From contig NZ_CP041244.1 of assembly GCF_006547145.1 (NCBI RefSeq), positions 4,278,001 through 4,342,000 on the forward strand: a stretch of 64,000 bases of DNA, given 5' to 3'. Position 1 is the stretch's first letter; each line of letters opens with the position of its first letter. Below the pieces are notes generated by a model. That model did not search any database and had not been told where the DNA came from. It worked only from the letters and a program-made list of their open reading frames with translations. The translations under genes and the position numbers were made by a program. Positions 1-9,155 of this stretch are shown one piece after another. The DNA comes from Actinomadura sp. WMMA1423. GTDB taxonomy: Bacteria > Actinomycetota > Actinomycetes > Streptosporangiales > Streptosporangiaceae.

Positions 1-54
1 GCCCGCCATCTGGAGCGGGGAAGGACCACGCCCACAGCGCAGGGGCCCACGTGA
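1..54 (+). CDS. C-terminal end of a gene cut by the window edge, possibly an ArsR-type regulator
   Basis: Reading from base 1 gives 17 codons (ARHLERG... to ...AQGPT) ending in TGA at 52-54. The stop overlaps the GTG start of the AHSA1-family gene at 51. AHSA1 proteins are very often encoded directly downstream of, and overlapping, an ArsR-family repressor, and an ending resembling 'ARHLERG' would suit the last helix of one. The identification rests only on this context. The visible fragment has no diagnostic motif. Confidence 0.4.
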   Translation, partial: ARHLERGRTTPTAQGPT

Positions 55-500
55 CCGACCAGGGGACGGCGACCGTCCGCGTCTCCCGCACGCTCAACGC
101 CGCCGTCGAGGACGTCTTCGACGCCTGGACCGACGCCGACCGGCTCCAGCAGTGGCTGCTGCCCGGCCCCGGCACCGTCGCCCGGGCCGAATGCGACCCG
201 GTGGTCGGCGGGCGCTTCCGCATCGCCAAGCTCTTCCCCACCGGCGTCGACGAGGTCACCGGCCGCTACCTGGTCGTCGAGCCCCCGCACAGGCTCGTCT
301 TCACCTGGGAGTCGCCGGGCACCACCGGAGGGCGCCAGACCCGCGTCACCGTCACCCTCCGAGCCGACGGCGACACGACCGACATGACCATCCTCCACGA
401 GCGCTTCCCGGCCGAGCCCTTCGCCGACGGGGCCCGCGCGGCCTGGACCAGCATCGCCGCCAAGCTCGAAACCCACCTGACCCGCCCGACCGCGGCCTGA
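51..500 (+). CDS. SRPBCC / AHSA1-family protein
   Basis: A 149-residue START-like (SRPBCC) domain protein of the activator-of-Hsp90-ATPase-like group. The usual pattern is visible: an N-terminal strand with 'VSRTLNA', then 'VFDAWTDADRLQQWL' at about 22-36, a central 'VGGRFRI' and a C-terminal helix containing 'AAWTSIAAKLETHL'. Family members bind small hydrophobic ligands in a helix-grip fold, and most bacterial ones have no known reaction. The GTG start overlaps the stop of the preceding reading frame, so the two are probably translationally coupled. The specific function is unknown. Confidence 0.85.
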   Translation: MTDQGTATVRVSRTLNAAVEDVFDAWTDADRLQQWLLPGPGTVARAECDPVVGGRFRIAKLFPTGVDEVTGRYLVVEPPHRLVFTWESPGTTGGRQTRVTVTLRADGDTTDMTILHERFPAEPFADGARAAWTSIAAKLETHLTRPTAA

Positions 501-515
501 CCCCGGCCGGGGACC

Positions 516-3500
516 TCATCGGCGGGGCGTGCGCGGGATCGTGCCGCGGAGGGCGGCCTCTATCTCGGTCAGTTTTTCGGCCAGGTGGAGGAGGGCGCCC
601 ACGGACGGGTCCTCGGTGCCGCCCGCGAGGGTCTGGGCGCGGCGGTAGGCGGCTTTGATCTCGGTCCAGCGGGCGGCTTCGGACGGGGTCAGGGTGCCCT
701 GGAGCTCGGCGAGCTTGAGGAGGTTGGCCTCCGCGTCCGAGGTGAGGGTCTGGGCTTCGGCGCGGTAGTGGTCGTCGATGACCGCTTGCAGCTCCGTCTC
801 GTCCATCACGGGGAGGATGCGTTCGGCGAGCTTGTTCATGTCGCGGTAGGAGCCCTGGAGGCGGAACGGCGGTTCGGTGCGGGACGGGTCGTCCTGGGCG
901 GCGGAGGCCATGTAGGCGCGGTTGACCGTCAGGACGACCTGCTGCGCGCGGCGGAGCTTGGCGAGCACGGACAGGATGTCGTCCAGCTCGGCCTGGGAGT
1001 ACGGGTGGGACAGGCGGTCGGGGTGGACGGTCCGGTCCCCCGCCGCCAGGCGGACCAGCAGTTCGACGTCGGCGCGGTCCCGGCCGCAGAGGGGCGCGAG
1101 GACCGGGTTCGAGGTCAGGGCGTTCTCGATGTAGCTGAGCGCGAACAGCTCGTCCTTGCCGGACAGGACGTCGCCGAGGTTCCACACGTCGGCGCGGTTG
1201 GCGAGCATGTCGGGGACGCGGAAGCGGCGGCCCGACTCGGTGTAGGGGTTGCCCGCCATGCAGACGGCGAAGCGCTTGCCGCGCAGGTCGTAGCTGCGTG
1301 CGGCTCCTTCGATGCGGCGTTGGGCGTCGCAGAGCGGGATGAACTTCTGCAGGAGTTCCGGCGAGGTGTGCTGGATGTCGTCGAGGTAGAGCAGGACGTT
1401 GGTGCCCATCTCGAGCGCGAAGTTGATCTTTTCGACCTCGCGGGCGGCGGTGGCGTCCGGCGCCTTGGCCGGGTCCAGGGAGGTGACGCCGTGGCCGAGC
1501 GCCGGACCGTCCACCTTGACCAGGGCCAGGCCGAGGCGGTCGGCGACGTACTCCATCAGGGTCGTCTTGCCGTAGCCGGGCGGTGAGATGAGCAGGAGCA
1601 TGCCCATCTGGTCGGCGCGGTCGCCGTCGCCCAGCTGCTTGGCGAGGTTGTCGCCGATGAGGGGGAGGTAGACCTCGTCGATGAGGCGGTTGCGGACGAA
1701 CGAGCTCATCGTGCGCGGGCGGAGGCCCGCCACTCCGAGGCGCTTCTCCTCGGCCGCGACCAGTTCGTTCCGCTTCTTCTGGTAGGCGCGGAACGCGGGG
1801 ACCCGCTCGGCGCGGAAGCGGCGCGTCCTGGCGAGGAGTTCGTCCAGGCGCAGGTCGAGGCGGCGGCCGGTGATCCTCGGGTGGCGGCCGAGCAGGTCGT
1901 CGACGGTGGCGGCCGTCGCCGCGGGCGAGTCGTAGCGGGCGGACGGGCACAGGAGCATGGCCACGGCCTCGGGCAGGTCGGCCGGGTCGCCGTCCGCCCC
2001 CGTCCCGAGGTAGGCGGAGAGCCACGCCTCGGCGAGCTGCCGGCGCGCGGCGAGGGTTCCCGCGCCGCGCAGGTCCTCGTCCAGGGACGCGGCGCCGAGC
2101 GCCTGGGCGAAGTCCTTGAGGAGGGTGCGGGCACCCTCGCTCGTCACGAAGCCGTCGGGGGCGGTGGCGAGCTCTTCGATCAGGTACTCGGCGGTCAGCG
2201 GGCCGGGGGCGGGCATGGCGCCGCGCTCGGTGAACGCGGCGATGGCCGAGCGGAGCTCGCCGGTGAGGGCGGTGAGGGCGCCCGGACGTCCGAACGCCTC
2301 GCGGGCGCGGACGAGGGAGCGGGCGCGGACCGTCCACGCCGCGCGCTCGGCCTCGTCGGGGCCGTGCGTCCAGAAGACCTGGGCGGCGGCGCGGGCCTCG
2401 CCCGGGTAGCGCAGGAGGCCCGCCTCGGTGTGCAGGCGCAGGAGCGCCTCCAGGATGCGGGCCGCGTCGTGGTCGTGGACGCCCCGCTCGTAGCCCTCGT
2501 CGTAGCGGTCGGCGGCCGCCTCCTGGACGAGGGCGAGCAGCCGGCCGCCCGCGGCGGCCCGGCGCAGGTCGCCGGGGTCCGCGTCGGCGAGGAGCGAGGC
2601 CGCCAGGTACTCGGCGCGGTAGGTCTCCGCCGTCTCCGAGACGAGGCTCTGGCTCCAGAAGGGGCGGGTCACCGCGAAGTCCGCGTCCAGGACGGGCGCG
2701 CGGTAGTCGGTCCCCGTGATCGTGAAGGCGACGGAGTCGCGGTGCGGGACGAGGGTCAGCTCGATCGGGCGGGTGTTGACCGCGAACCGGTGGCGGCCGA
2801 GGCGGATCGTCCCGCCACCGTCGCCGTACAGGTCGAGGCGGTCGCGCAGGGCGCGCCCGGCCTCCTGCCGGGCGGCGCCCAGGCGGCCGTCCAGTTCCTC
2901 GGCGCGGGCGGCCTCGCCCAGCTCGCGCAGCTCGTCCGCGATCGCGCGGAGCCGGACCACCATCGCGTCGGTGGTGAAGTAGGCGGTGACCTCGTCCCGG
3001 GACGCGAGCGCGGCGGCGCGGCGGTGGACGCCGGACAGGATCCGGTCGGCCGATTCGGTAAGGCGCTCACTGCGGCGGGCCCGCTCGTCCAGGAGCGTCT
3101 GCTTGCGGGAGGAGAACGCCTCGTAGAGCTCGGTCCGCTTGGTCTCCAGCGCGGCGAGGAACTCCTCCGGCTCGGCGAAGCGGGCCTGGAGCGTCTCCAG
3201 CCGGAGCAGCAGGCGGCCGAGTTGCGCGTCGCAGTCCTCGGGGGTCGACGACGCGGAGAGGGCGCCGGAGATGGACTGGTCCAGCAGGCCGAGTTCGGCG
3301 GCGAACGCGGCGCTCCCCTCGCGGGCGAGCAGATCGCGGCGGCGCTCGTCGAGGACGGCGCGGGCCCGGTTGAGGCCGCCGAGCACCTCCCCGACGCGCT
3401 CCAGGATCGCGGTCCGCGCGGTGGCGTCGGTGATGTCGAGGTCGCCGACGACCTCGGTGACGACGTCCAGCCCCTCGTTCTGCGCGTCGAGGAGGCCGGC

Positions 3501-5396
3501 CAGCGACGCGGCGTCGGCCGCCGTTCCGATGGCGCGCGCCGCCTCGGCGATGCGCTCGACCTCGGCGTGGTAGCCGGTGAACGCGTCCTCGCCCCGCAGG
3601 TACTCGACGGCCTGCCGCGCGGCCTCGTCCAGCTCCGTCCGGGCGTTCTCCGAGAGCTCGTCGATCCGGGCGCCGTCGGCGTGACGGAGGTCGCGCAACG
3701 TCTCCAGGTGGCCCTGGACGCGGCGGAACTCGGCCAGCCGGGAGACCCAGCCGTCGGCGCTGTCCGGCACCTCGGTGCCCGCACGGCGGATCAGGGCGGC
3801 GAGCCGCTCCCCCGCCTCCGCGACGGCGGCGGCCGCCTGCTCGGTGAGCGCGCGGACCTTCTCGTACTCGTCCAGGACCTGGCCCGCGGTGGCGCGGACC
3901 TCGGCGAGCGGGGACGCGAGGTCCCCGAGCCGGTCGTCGCCGAGCCAGGGGTACAGGTCCGCCGCGCGGGTGCAGGAGGCGATCAGCGCCTCGAACACCC
4001 GGTCGGACGGGGAGGTCTCCGCGACCATGCGAGTGATCGACAGGCACTCGGAGACGCCGCGCACGAGGTCGGCGTTCCCGACCCGCTCCAGCGGGCCGGT
4101 GCCGACGGGCTGGGCGGCGGCGTACGCGTCGGACGTGAACGGTGTCGCCCAGATCTGCATCGGGTGGACGCGGGAGGGCTCGTCGGACAGCGCCCGCATG
4201 ACGACGAGCGTCCCGTCGTCGAACAGCGAGTACCCGTGGCAGGTGATCGGCGCCGCGACCCGCTTGCGGATCACGTTGTAGGGCAGCAGCAGCGACCGGC
4301 CGTCCTCCCGCGAGTGGAAGACGTACAGGACGTCCTCCCCGTTGGGAGCGCGGAGGGCCCGCTCGTACTCCAGGCCCGCGACGTCGGTGTCGAACGTCTT
4401 CGCGGCGCCCGTGTCGAGGTGGTAGCCGCCCGGGAAGATGATCCCGTGGTCGTCCGGCAGGCGGCGGCACGCCTGCTCGATCCCGTCGAGCCGCTCCACC
4501 TCCTTGGTGCGGACGTTGAACACCAGGTGCCGCCACGCGGACTCGTTGTACGGCCTGATCCGCAGCAGGATCAGCGCCCCGACCCGGGCGTGCAGGACGT
4601 CGGCGTCCGCGAGCGACTGGAGCGGCTCGTCCACCGGCTCGGAGTAGATCCCCTCGCCGGTCCCCGTGTTGTCCTCGATCTTGACGGTGAGGGTCCCGCC
4701 GATCGTCTCGACGAACACCTCGCCCTCGATCGAGATGTGGGGGTGGCGCCCGGCGACGTGGTCGTCCCGGGTGGCCTCGACCCAGTCGACGTCGTGGGCG
4801 GGAGGGAACGCGTGGTCGCGCTCTCCCTGGTTGTCCTCGTAGGCGACGCCGCCGTCCGGCGCGGTCCGCCACCGCAGGACGCGCAGGTCCGACAGGCGCG
4901 GACCGGTCTGGAAGACGGCGAGCAGCCGGCCCTCCACCAGGCGCAGCTGGAGCAGCCGCGCCTGCCGGTAGTACCGGTACATGTCAGCGAAGTCGCGCAG
5001 GAAGCGCGGGTCGTCCAGCAGGCCCGGCGCGGCCTCCGGCCCCGCCTGGACGAACCGGATGCCGTCCTCGTCGCGGGTGAGCCGGTGCAGTGAGAAGACA
5101 TCGCCGACCGTCGTCTCCGGCTTCAGCCCGAGGAAGGCGTTGCAGCCGAACAGCATCACCCCGCCGAGCGCCACCACATCGCGGGGCACGCAGTTGTGCT
5201 CCGTCCGGATCCGCTCGGTGCCCGCCAGCCGCAGGTCCGACCCGCCGAAGACCTCCAGCCGCCGGGCGTTCAGCGCCTCCGCCCGGCGCGCCAGCTCGCC
5301 CGCGTGCCCGGCGAGCCGCGCGCGCAGCACCTCGTACGTGCCGTGGTCCGGCTCCGCGTGCCGGTTCCCGGCCCCGCCGGGCTCTGTCATGTCCAC
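516..5396 (-). CDS. Very large AAA ATPase with DUF3686 ('DNA repair ATPase' type)
   Basis: A 1626-residue cytosolic protein. The N-terminal part (about 30-500) matches the DUF3686 family, often labelled 'DNA repair ATPase' although no biochemistry supports that name. A long helical, probably coiled-coil middle follows (about 520-850). A C-terminal AAA module has a Walker A motif PPGYGKTT near 1268-1275, an acidic Walker B-like LYLDD near 1335 and a sensor-like 'CMAGNPYTESG' further on. The GTG at 5396 has GGGAGG six bases upstream; the internal ATG six bases later is the alternative. It is the last gene of an operon after a YqiJ-like membrane protein and a flotillin. That order suggests an ATPase recruited to flotillin membrane assemblies, which is inference. 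Confidence 0.85.
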   Translation of the reverse strand: MDMTEPGGAGNRHAEPDHGTYEVLRARLAGHAGELARRAEALNARRLEVFGGSDLRLAGTERIRTEHNCVPRDVVALGGVMLFGCNAFLGLKPETTVGDVFSLHRLTRDEDGIRFVQAGPEAAPGLLDDPRFLRDFADMYRYYRQARLLQLRLVEGRLLAVFQTGPRLSDLRVLRWRTAPDGGVAYEDNQGERDHAFPPAHDVDWVEATRDDHVAGRHPHISIEGEVFVETIGGTLTVKIEDNTGTGEGIYSEPVDEPLQSLADADVLHARVGALILLRIRPYNESAWRHLVFNVRTKEVERLDGIEQACRRLPDDHGIIFPGGYHLDTGAAKTFDTDVAGLEYERALRAPNGEDVLYVFHSREDGRSLLLPYNVIRKRVAAPITCHGYSLFDDGTLVVMRALSDEPSRVHPMQIWATPFTSDAYAAAQPVGTGPLERVGNADLVRGVSECLSITRMVAETSPSDRVFEALIASCTRAADLYPWLGDDRLGDLASPLAEVRATAGQVLDEYEKVRALTEQAAAAVAEAGERLAALIRRAGTEVPDSADGWVSRLAEFRRVQGHLETLRDLRHADGARIDELSENARTELDEAARQAVEYLRGEDAFTGYHAEVERIAEAARAIGTAADAASLAGLLDAQNEGLDVVTEVVGDLDITDATARTAILERVGEVLGGLNRARAVLDERRRDLLAREGSAAFAAELGLLDQSISGALSASSTPEDCDAQLGRLLLRLETLQARFAEPEEFLAALETKRTELYEAFSSRKQTLLDERARRSERLTESADRILSGVHRRAAALASRDEVTAYFTTDAMVVRLRAIADELRELGEAARAEELDGRLGAARQEAGRALRDRLDLYGDGGGTIRLGRHRFAVNTRPIELTLVPHRDSVAFTITGTDYRAPVLDADFAVTRPFWSQSLVSETAETYRAEYLAASLLADADPGDLRRAAAGGRLLALVQEAAADRYDEGYERGVHDHDAARILEALLRLHTEAGLLRYPGEARAAAQVFWTHGPDEAERAAWTVRARSLVRAREAFGRPGALTALTGELRSAIAAFTERGAMPAPGPLTAEYLIEELATAPDGFVTSEGARTLLKDFAQALGAASLDEDLRGAGTLAARRQLAEAWLSAYLGTGADGDPADLPEAVAMLLCPSARYDSPAATAATVDDLLGRHPRITGRRLDLRLDELLARTRRFRAERVPAFRAYQKKRNELVAAEEKRLGVAGLRPRTMSSFVRNRLIDEVYLPLIGDNLAKQLGDGDRADQMGMLLLISPPGYGKTTLMEYVADRLGLALVKVDGPALGHGVTSLDPAKAPDATAAREVEKINFALEMGTNVLLYLDDIQHTSPELLQKFIPLCDAQRRIEGAARSYDLRGKRFAVCMAGNPYTESGRRFRVPDMLANRADVWNLGDVLSGKDELFALSYIENALTSNPVLAPLCGRDRADVELLVRLAAGDRTVHPDRLSHPYSQAELDDILSVLAKLRRAQQVVLTVNRAYMASAAQDDPSRTEPPFRLQGSYRDMNKLAERILPVMDETELQAVIDDHYRAEAQTLTSDAEANLLKLAELQGTLTPSEAARWTEIKAAYRRAQTLAGGTEDPSVGALLHLAEKLTEIEAALRGTIPRTPRR

Positions 5397-5513
5397 GCTC
5401 TGCCTCCCGTTCGTCCGCCTCGACGCGCGCCGGACCCCGTCTCGTCCACGCGGCTCCCGGCCTGCCCCGCCCGCCCCGCGCGGGTGAGCCGCCGGCGGCT
5501 CACCCGCGGGGTG

Positions 5514-7553
5514 TCAGCGGGCCGCGGCGAGGTCGGCGCCGTTCGCCTGGTCCGTGCCGTTGAGCTTCGACAGCGGGGCGTCGGCGACGCCCAGGCGGCG
5601 CGCGGTGTCCAGGAGGTCCTGGAGACCGGCGCTGTCCGCGCCGCCGGACCTGATCAGGCGCAGCAGGAGCGCCGAGAGCGTCAGGTCCCGCACGCCGCCG
5701 GTGTCGACCGCGCCGAGCACGCGGGCCAGGTCGTCGGTGAAGCTCGCCGAGCCGTCCAGCCACGGGCCCGCCACCGCCTTCGCGACATCGGAGTTCTGGA
5801 CGAAGCCGTCCACGCTCCTGCCGAGGGCGACCGACCCGACCAGGCGGTCGAAGAAGACCGAGTCGCCGCCGACGATGCTGATGTCGGCCTGCTCCAGCCC
5901 GGTCGCGAGGACCGCGGCCTGCGCCTCGGCGACCTTCTGCTGCACCTCGATCCCGGCCAGCCGCACGTCCTTCTCCGCCTCCAGGCGCAGCCGGTACTCC
6001 TCGTGCTGGCGGGACGCCTCGTCCAGCGCGGCCATCGCGCCGGCCTTGTCGGTCAGCCCCTCCGCCTCGGCCTTCAGGCCGTCGCGGATCCGGCCGGCCT
6101 CGACCAGGGCCATCTCCCGCGCGACCATGGCCTCGGCGCGCCCGACCTTCTCGATGGCCTCGGCGTCGCGCTCGCGCACCTGGACCTCGGCGAGCCCTGC
6201 CGCGGCGGCCTCCGCGCGCAGCCCCTCGGCCAGCCTGATCTTCGCCTGCGCGTCCAGCTCGGCGGTCTCCTGCCGGGCCCGCGCGAGGGTCAGCTCCTCG
6301 CGGGCGCGGTGCGCGGCGGCCGCCTCCGCCGCCTCGGCGGCCTTGATGTCCTTGACCAGGTTCTCCTGCGCCTCCGCCTCCGCGTGGATGATCACAGCCT
6401 GGCGGGCGCGCTCGGCCTCCTCGACCGCGCGGAGCCGCTTGATGGCCTCCTCCTGCTCGGCGACGGTGCGCTCGACCGCGATCCGCTCGCGGACGACGTC
6501 GGCGATCTCCCGCTTCTCCGCCTCGACCTCCTTGTCGGCCGCGATGCGGGTCAGCTGCGTCTCGCGCTCGCGGGCGATGACCTCCAGCAGGCGGTCCTTC
6601 TCGATCCGCTCGCTCTCGATCGCGAGGACCCGCTCCTTGTTCTTCGCCGCCACCGACACCTCGCGGTCGCGGTTCTCGTTCTGGACGCCGAGCTGCTCGT
6701 CGGTGCGCAGGTGCGCGGCCTGCGCCCGCAGCCGCTCCTCGGCCTTGACCCGCTCGATCTCGGCCGCCTCGCGGGCCCGGACGGTCTCGACCTCGCGCTC
6801 CTGGCGCAGCTCGGCGTCCGCCTGCCGGCGCTCCAGCTCCAGGATCGCCTCGCGCGCCTCGACGTTCTGGCGCGTGATCTCCTTCTCCTCGTTGCGGGCG
6901 TGCTCGTTGGTGCGGACGTGCTCGATCGCCGTCAGCTCGGTGATCTTCCGGATGCCCTGGGCGTCCAGGATGTTCGACCTGTCCAGGGAGAGCAGGGGCG
7001 TCTGCTCCAGGTGGTCGATGGCGGCGTCCTCGAGGCTGTACCCGTTCAGGTCCGTCCCGATGACGCGGATGATGTGGTCGCGGAACTCGTCGCGGCGGGT
7101 GTAGAGGTCGGCGAAGTCCAGGTGCTTGCCGACGGTCTTCAGCGCCTCCGAGAACTTGGCGGCGAAAAGCTCCTGAAGCGTCTCCTGGTTGCTGGCGCGC
7201 TCGGTGCCGATCGCCTGCGCCACCTTGATCACGTCCTCGACGGTCTTGTTGACGCGGACGAAGAACGTGATGCGGATGTCGGCGCGGATGTTGTCCTGGC
7301 AGATCAGCCCGTCCCGGCCGGTCCGCTCGATCTCGATCGTCTTGACCGAGATGTCCATGAGCTCCGCCCGGTGCAGGACGGGCAGGACGATCGCCCCGGT
7401 GAAGGTGACGTCGACCTTCTTGAGCTTGGAGATGATGAGCGCGCGGCCCTGGTCGACCTTGCGGAACAACCGGGTCACCATGAGCACGAGGCCGAGGGTG
7501 ACGAGCAGCGCGAGAGCGAGGAGCACACCGGCTCCTATCGTGATGGTGTCCAT
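5514..7553 (-). CDS. Flotillin-like band 7 / SPFH membrane scaffold (YqiK-type)
   Basis: A 679-residue protein with one N-terminal transmembrane helix (about 7-28) followed by an SPFH/band 7 domain (about 30-220, with 'RTGRDGLICQDNIRADIRITFFV'-like strands). A long Glu/Ala/Arg-rich coiled coil (about 225-520) and a flotillin-type C-terminal region follow. Flotillins oligomerise at the cytoplasmic membrane and organise microdomains. The neighbour upstream is a YqiJ-like OB-fold membrane protein, the usual partner of YqiK-type flotillins. Downstream is the DUF3686 ATPase. The ATG at 7553 has an AGGGA ribosome-binding site. The family is certain; the client proteins are unknown. Confidence 0.92.
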   Translation of the reverse strand: MDTITIGAGVLLALALLVTLGLVLMVTRLFRKVDQGRALIISKLKKVDVTFTGAIVLPVLHRAELMDISVKTIEIERTGRDGLICQDNIRADIRITFFVRVNKTVEDVIKVAQAIGTERASNQETLQELFAAKFSEALKTVGKHLDFADLYTRRDEFRDHIIRVIGTDLNGYSLEDAAIDHLEQTPLLSLDRSNILDAQGIRKITELTAIEHVRTNEHARNEEKEITRQNVEAREAILELERRQADAELRQEREVETVRAREAAEIERVKAEERLRAQAAHLRTDEQLGVQNENRDREVSVAAKNKERVLAIESERIEKDRLLEVIARERETQLTRIAADKEVEAEKREIADVVRERIAVERTVAEQEEAIKRLRAVEEAERARQAVIIHAEAEAQENLVKDIKAAEAAEAAAAHRAREELTLARARQETAELDAQAKIRLAEGLRAEAAAAGLAEVQVRERDAEAIEKVGRAEAMVAREMALVEAGRIRDGLKAEAEGLTDKAGAMAALDEASRQHEEYRLRLEAEKDVRLAGIEVQQKVAEAQAAVLATGLEQADISIVGGDSVFFDRLVGSVALGRSVDGFVQNSDVAKAVAGPWLDGSASFTDDLARVLGAVDTGGVRDLTLSALLLRLIRSGGADSAGLQDLLDTARRLGVADAPLSKLNGTDQANGADLAAAR

Positions 7554-7614
7554 CGAGATCCCTGTCTGCCAGAGGGGATGAGCAGTCGGGCGGCCTGGCG
7601 GGCGGCCGCGGGTC

Positions 7615-8292
7615 CTAGCGGAGGTCGGGGGCCGTGTCGTAGGGCATGACCCAGAAGAAGTGGCCGTCCGGATCGATGTCGAAGATCAGCGCCGTGCTGC
7701 CGGCGGTGAGGCCGGCGCCCGCCGGGGCGCCGGCCGCCGCGCCCGCCACGGGCACGTCCATGGCGGGCTGCCGCACCTGGACGATGGCGGACGATCCGTC
7801 CGGGGCGGTCACCTCGGCCTGGCCGAAGTCCGGCCCGACGCGCCCCGTGCGGATGACGCACGGGAGCCCGACGAAGTCGCGCAGCGAGGCCTCGGCCCTG
7901 CCCTGGAAGACGCGCCGCAGCGGCAGGACCGCCGCCCGCGTCCCGATCCAGGCGACGACCAGCGCGAACGGCAGGACGAGCGCCCGCAGGACGGCGCCGT
8001 CCAGCAGCGCCGAACCTGCCAGGCTGACGAACCAGGCGAGGCCGACGAGCACCGACAGCACGACCGTCGCCGGGACCCCGCCCAGCCCGAGCGGCGCGAG
8101 GTGCTCCGCGGCGAACCCGTCCTCGGCGCCGGCGCCGGCGCCGGCCCCCGTGTCGGCATCGGCGCCGGCGCCGAGGAAGTCGATTCCAAGGCCGCCGAGC
8201 AGGACGAGCGTCCAGTACCCGGCCACCACCAGAAGAGAGAAACTGAAGAGCGCGGTCGGAAAACCGAGCGCGACATCGACGAATTCGCCCAT
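7615..8292 (-). CDS. YqiJ-like membrane protein with OB-fold (DUF1449-type)
   Basis: A 225-residue protein with about three N-terminal transmembrane segments (about 14-36, 73-95 and 100-120). Between the first two is a Gly/Ala/Asp-rich linker with GAGAGAGA-type repeats. A soluble C-terminal half (about 135-215) has the small beta-rich composition of NfeD/YqiJ OB folds. It is the first gene of the operon and precedes a flotillin, the standard genetic partner of YqiJ and NfeD proteins. No good ribosome-binding site precedes the ATG (AATTAAATG), so a leaderless or near-leaderless message is possible. Family assignment rests on architecture and neighbourhood. Confidence 0.75.
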   Translation of the reverse strand: MGEFVDVALGFPTALFSFSLLVVAGYWTLVLLGGLGIDFLGAGADADTGAGAGAGAEDGFAAEHLAPLGLGGVPATVVLSVLVGLAWFVSLAGSALLDGAVLRALVLPFALVVAWIGTRAAVLPLRRVFQGRAEASLRDFVGLPCVIRTGRVGPDFGQAEVTAPDGSSAIVQVRQPAMDVPVAGAAAGAPAGAGLTAGSTALIFDIDPDGHFFWVMPYDTAPDLR

Positions 8293-8706
8293 TTAATTGC
8301 ACGCTTCCGCGTCGAGACGTCATGAACTGCGGAAGGGCGCGCCGGCCAGGGCCGCCCGACCGTGAGGAAAGGCTGCGTCAGTCGAAGAAGGGGCCTGGCT
8401 CAGCTATCCGGGAAGACGTGCGCCCAGAACACCCGGCAGAGGGCGGGTGGCAGGTCGAGCCGCGGGGCGGTACGGCCGGGCGGAGCCGGCGGGACGAAGA
8501 AGTGCCGGGGAGTCATAGACCCTCCTGGTCGCAGACGTATCCTGTCTCGCCGACCAGACTTCCCGGCACACCGAGAGACACTTTAACTCATTTGCCGGGC
8601 TAACGGAAGCCTTTAACGCCGGACTCGGGCGCCGTCGCGCTCTTCGGTCGGGGAAACCCGCTAATGGCGGCCGATCCCGGACGCCGTTTCCCGTAAACCC
8701 CGGACG
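8293..8706. other. 414-base intergenic region upstream of the yqiJ/flotillin operon
   Basis: No convincing gene is present. The short open frames on the plus strand (for example 8322-8603) are Arg/Gly-rich and lack family features. The part nearest 8570-8700 is less GC-rich than its surroundings and repeats CTTTAAC (near 8581 and 8611). The region must hold the promoter of the leftward operon, but I could not pick one with confidence. Confidence 0.5.
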
Positions 8707-9057
8707 CTATTTGCTACAAGTGTCGTAGACGGGAACGGTCGCTTCGCTCCGGGCCGGGCGCGGGACGACGGGGATCCGGCCGAGGCAGGCGAGGAACGTG
8801 CCGAGCGCCCAGCCCGCGACGGCGTCGGTCGGCCAGTGGTAGCCGAGCGCCACGACGGCGAACGCGACGCCCGCCGCCACGGCGTGGGCGGCGGCCGTCC
8901 AGGCGCGGGAGGCGCCGGTCACCGCCGCCGCGAACAGCAGGCAGGCGGCCGCGTTGGCGGCATGCCCAGACGGACAGGACAGCACCCCGGCGGCGAACAG
9001 CAGGTCGTGACCGGTGCGCGGCGGCGTCCGGGCCAGCGCGACCTGCGTCCCGCGCAC
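8707..9057 (-). pseudogene. N-terminally truncated PAP2-family phosphatase
   Basis: This frame encodes the C-terminal half of a PAP2 (phosphatidic acid phosphatase 2) membrane enzyme. It keeps the second signature motif (CPSGHAAN, with the catalytic-site His) and the third (YHWPTDAVAGWALG, with the nucleophile-side His). The usual 180-220-residue proteins also have about 100 N-terminal residues with transmembrane helices and a KxxxxxxRP-type first motif; both are absent. In-frame TAG codons lie just upstream of the GTG at 9057, so the gene cannot be extended. I read it as an internal deletion that kept the promoter side. It sits between two BlaI-like boxes, and its last codons lie inside one of them. 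Confidence 0.65.
8712..8727. promoter_or_regulatory. BlaI/MecI-type operator candidate (box 1)
   Basis: TGCTACAAGTGTCGTA matches the BlaI/MecI consensus TACTACAnnTGTAGTA at 12 of 14 defined positions. It lies within the last codons of the PAP2 remnant, about 420 bases upstream of the yqiJ/flotillin operon. It may be a leftover from rearrangement or control something not obvious here. Confidence 0.5.
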
Positions 9058-9094
9058 CAGGACTTCACTGGCCCGACCTCTCCCCGAAGACTAC

Positions 9095-9110
9095 TACTAC
9101 ATTTGTAGCA
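9095..9110. promoter_or_regulatory. BlaI/MecI-type operator candidate (box 2), between PAP2 remnant and terB
   Basis: TACTACATTTGTAGCA matches TACTACAnnTGTAGTA at 13 of 14 defined positions, the best BlaI-like site in the window. It lies in the divergent gap, 37 bases before the PAP2 remnant start and 45 bases before the terB start, where a repressor could control both directions. A blaI gene is 1.4 kb away. Confidence 0.7.
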
Positions 9111-9155
9111 GTAAGCTGGGAAGCGGTGGAGACGGCCAACGAGCGGAGGATGACG

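Noticed and set aside
1881..5093. A 1070-residue plus-strand open frame opposite the DUF3686 ATPase
   Set aside because: Antisense shadow with no recognisable domain; the minus strand carries a clear AAA ATPase.
8322..8603. A 93-residue plus-strand gene in the region upstream of the yqiJ-like gene
   Set aside because: Arg/Gly-rich composition, no ribosome-binding site and no recognisable features.
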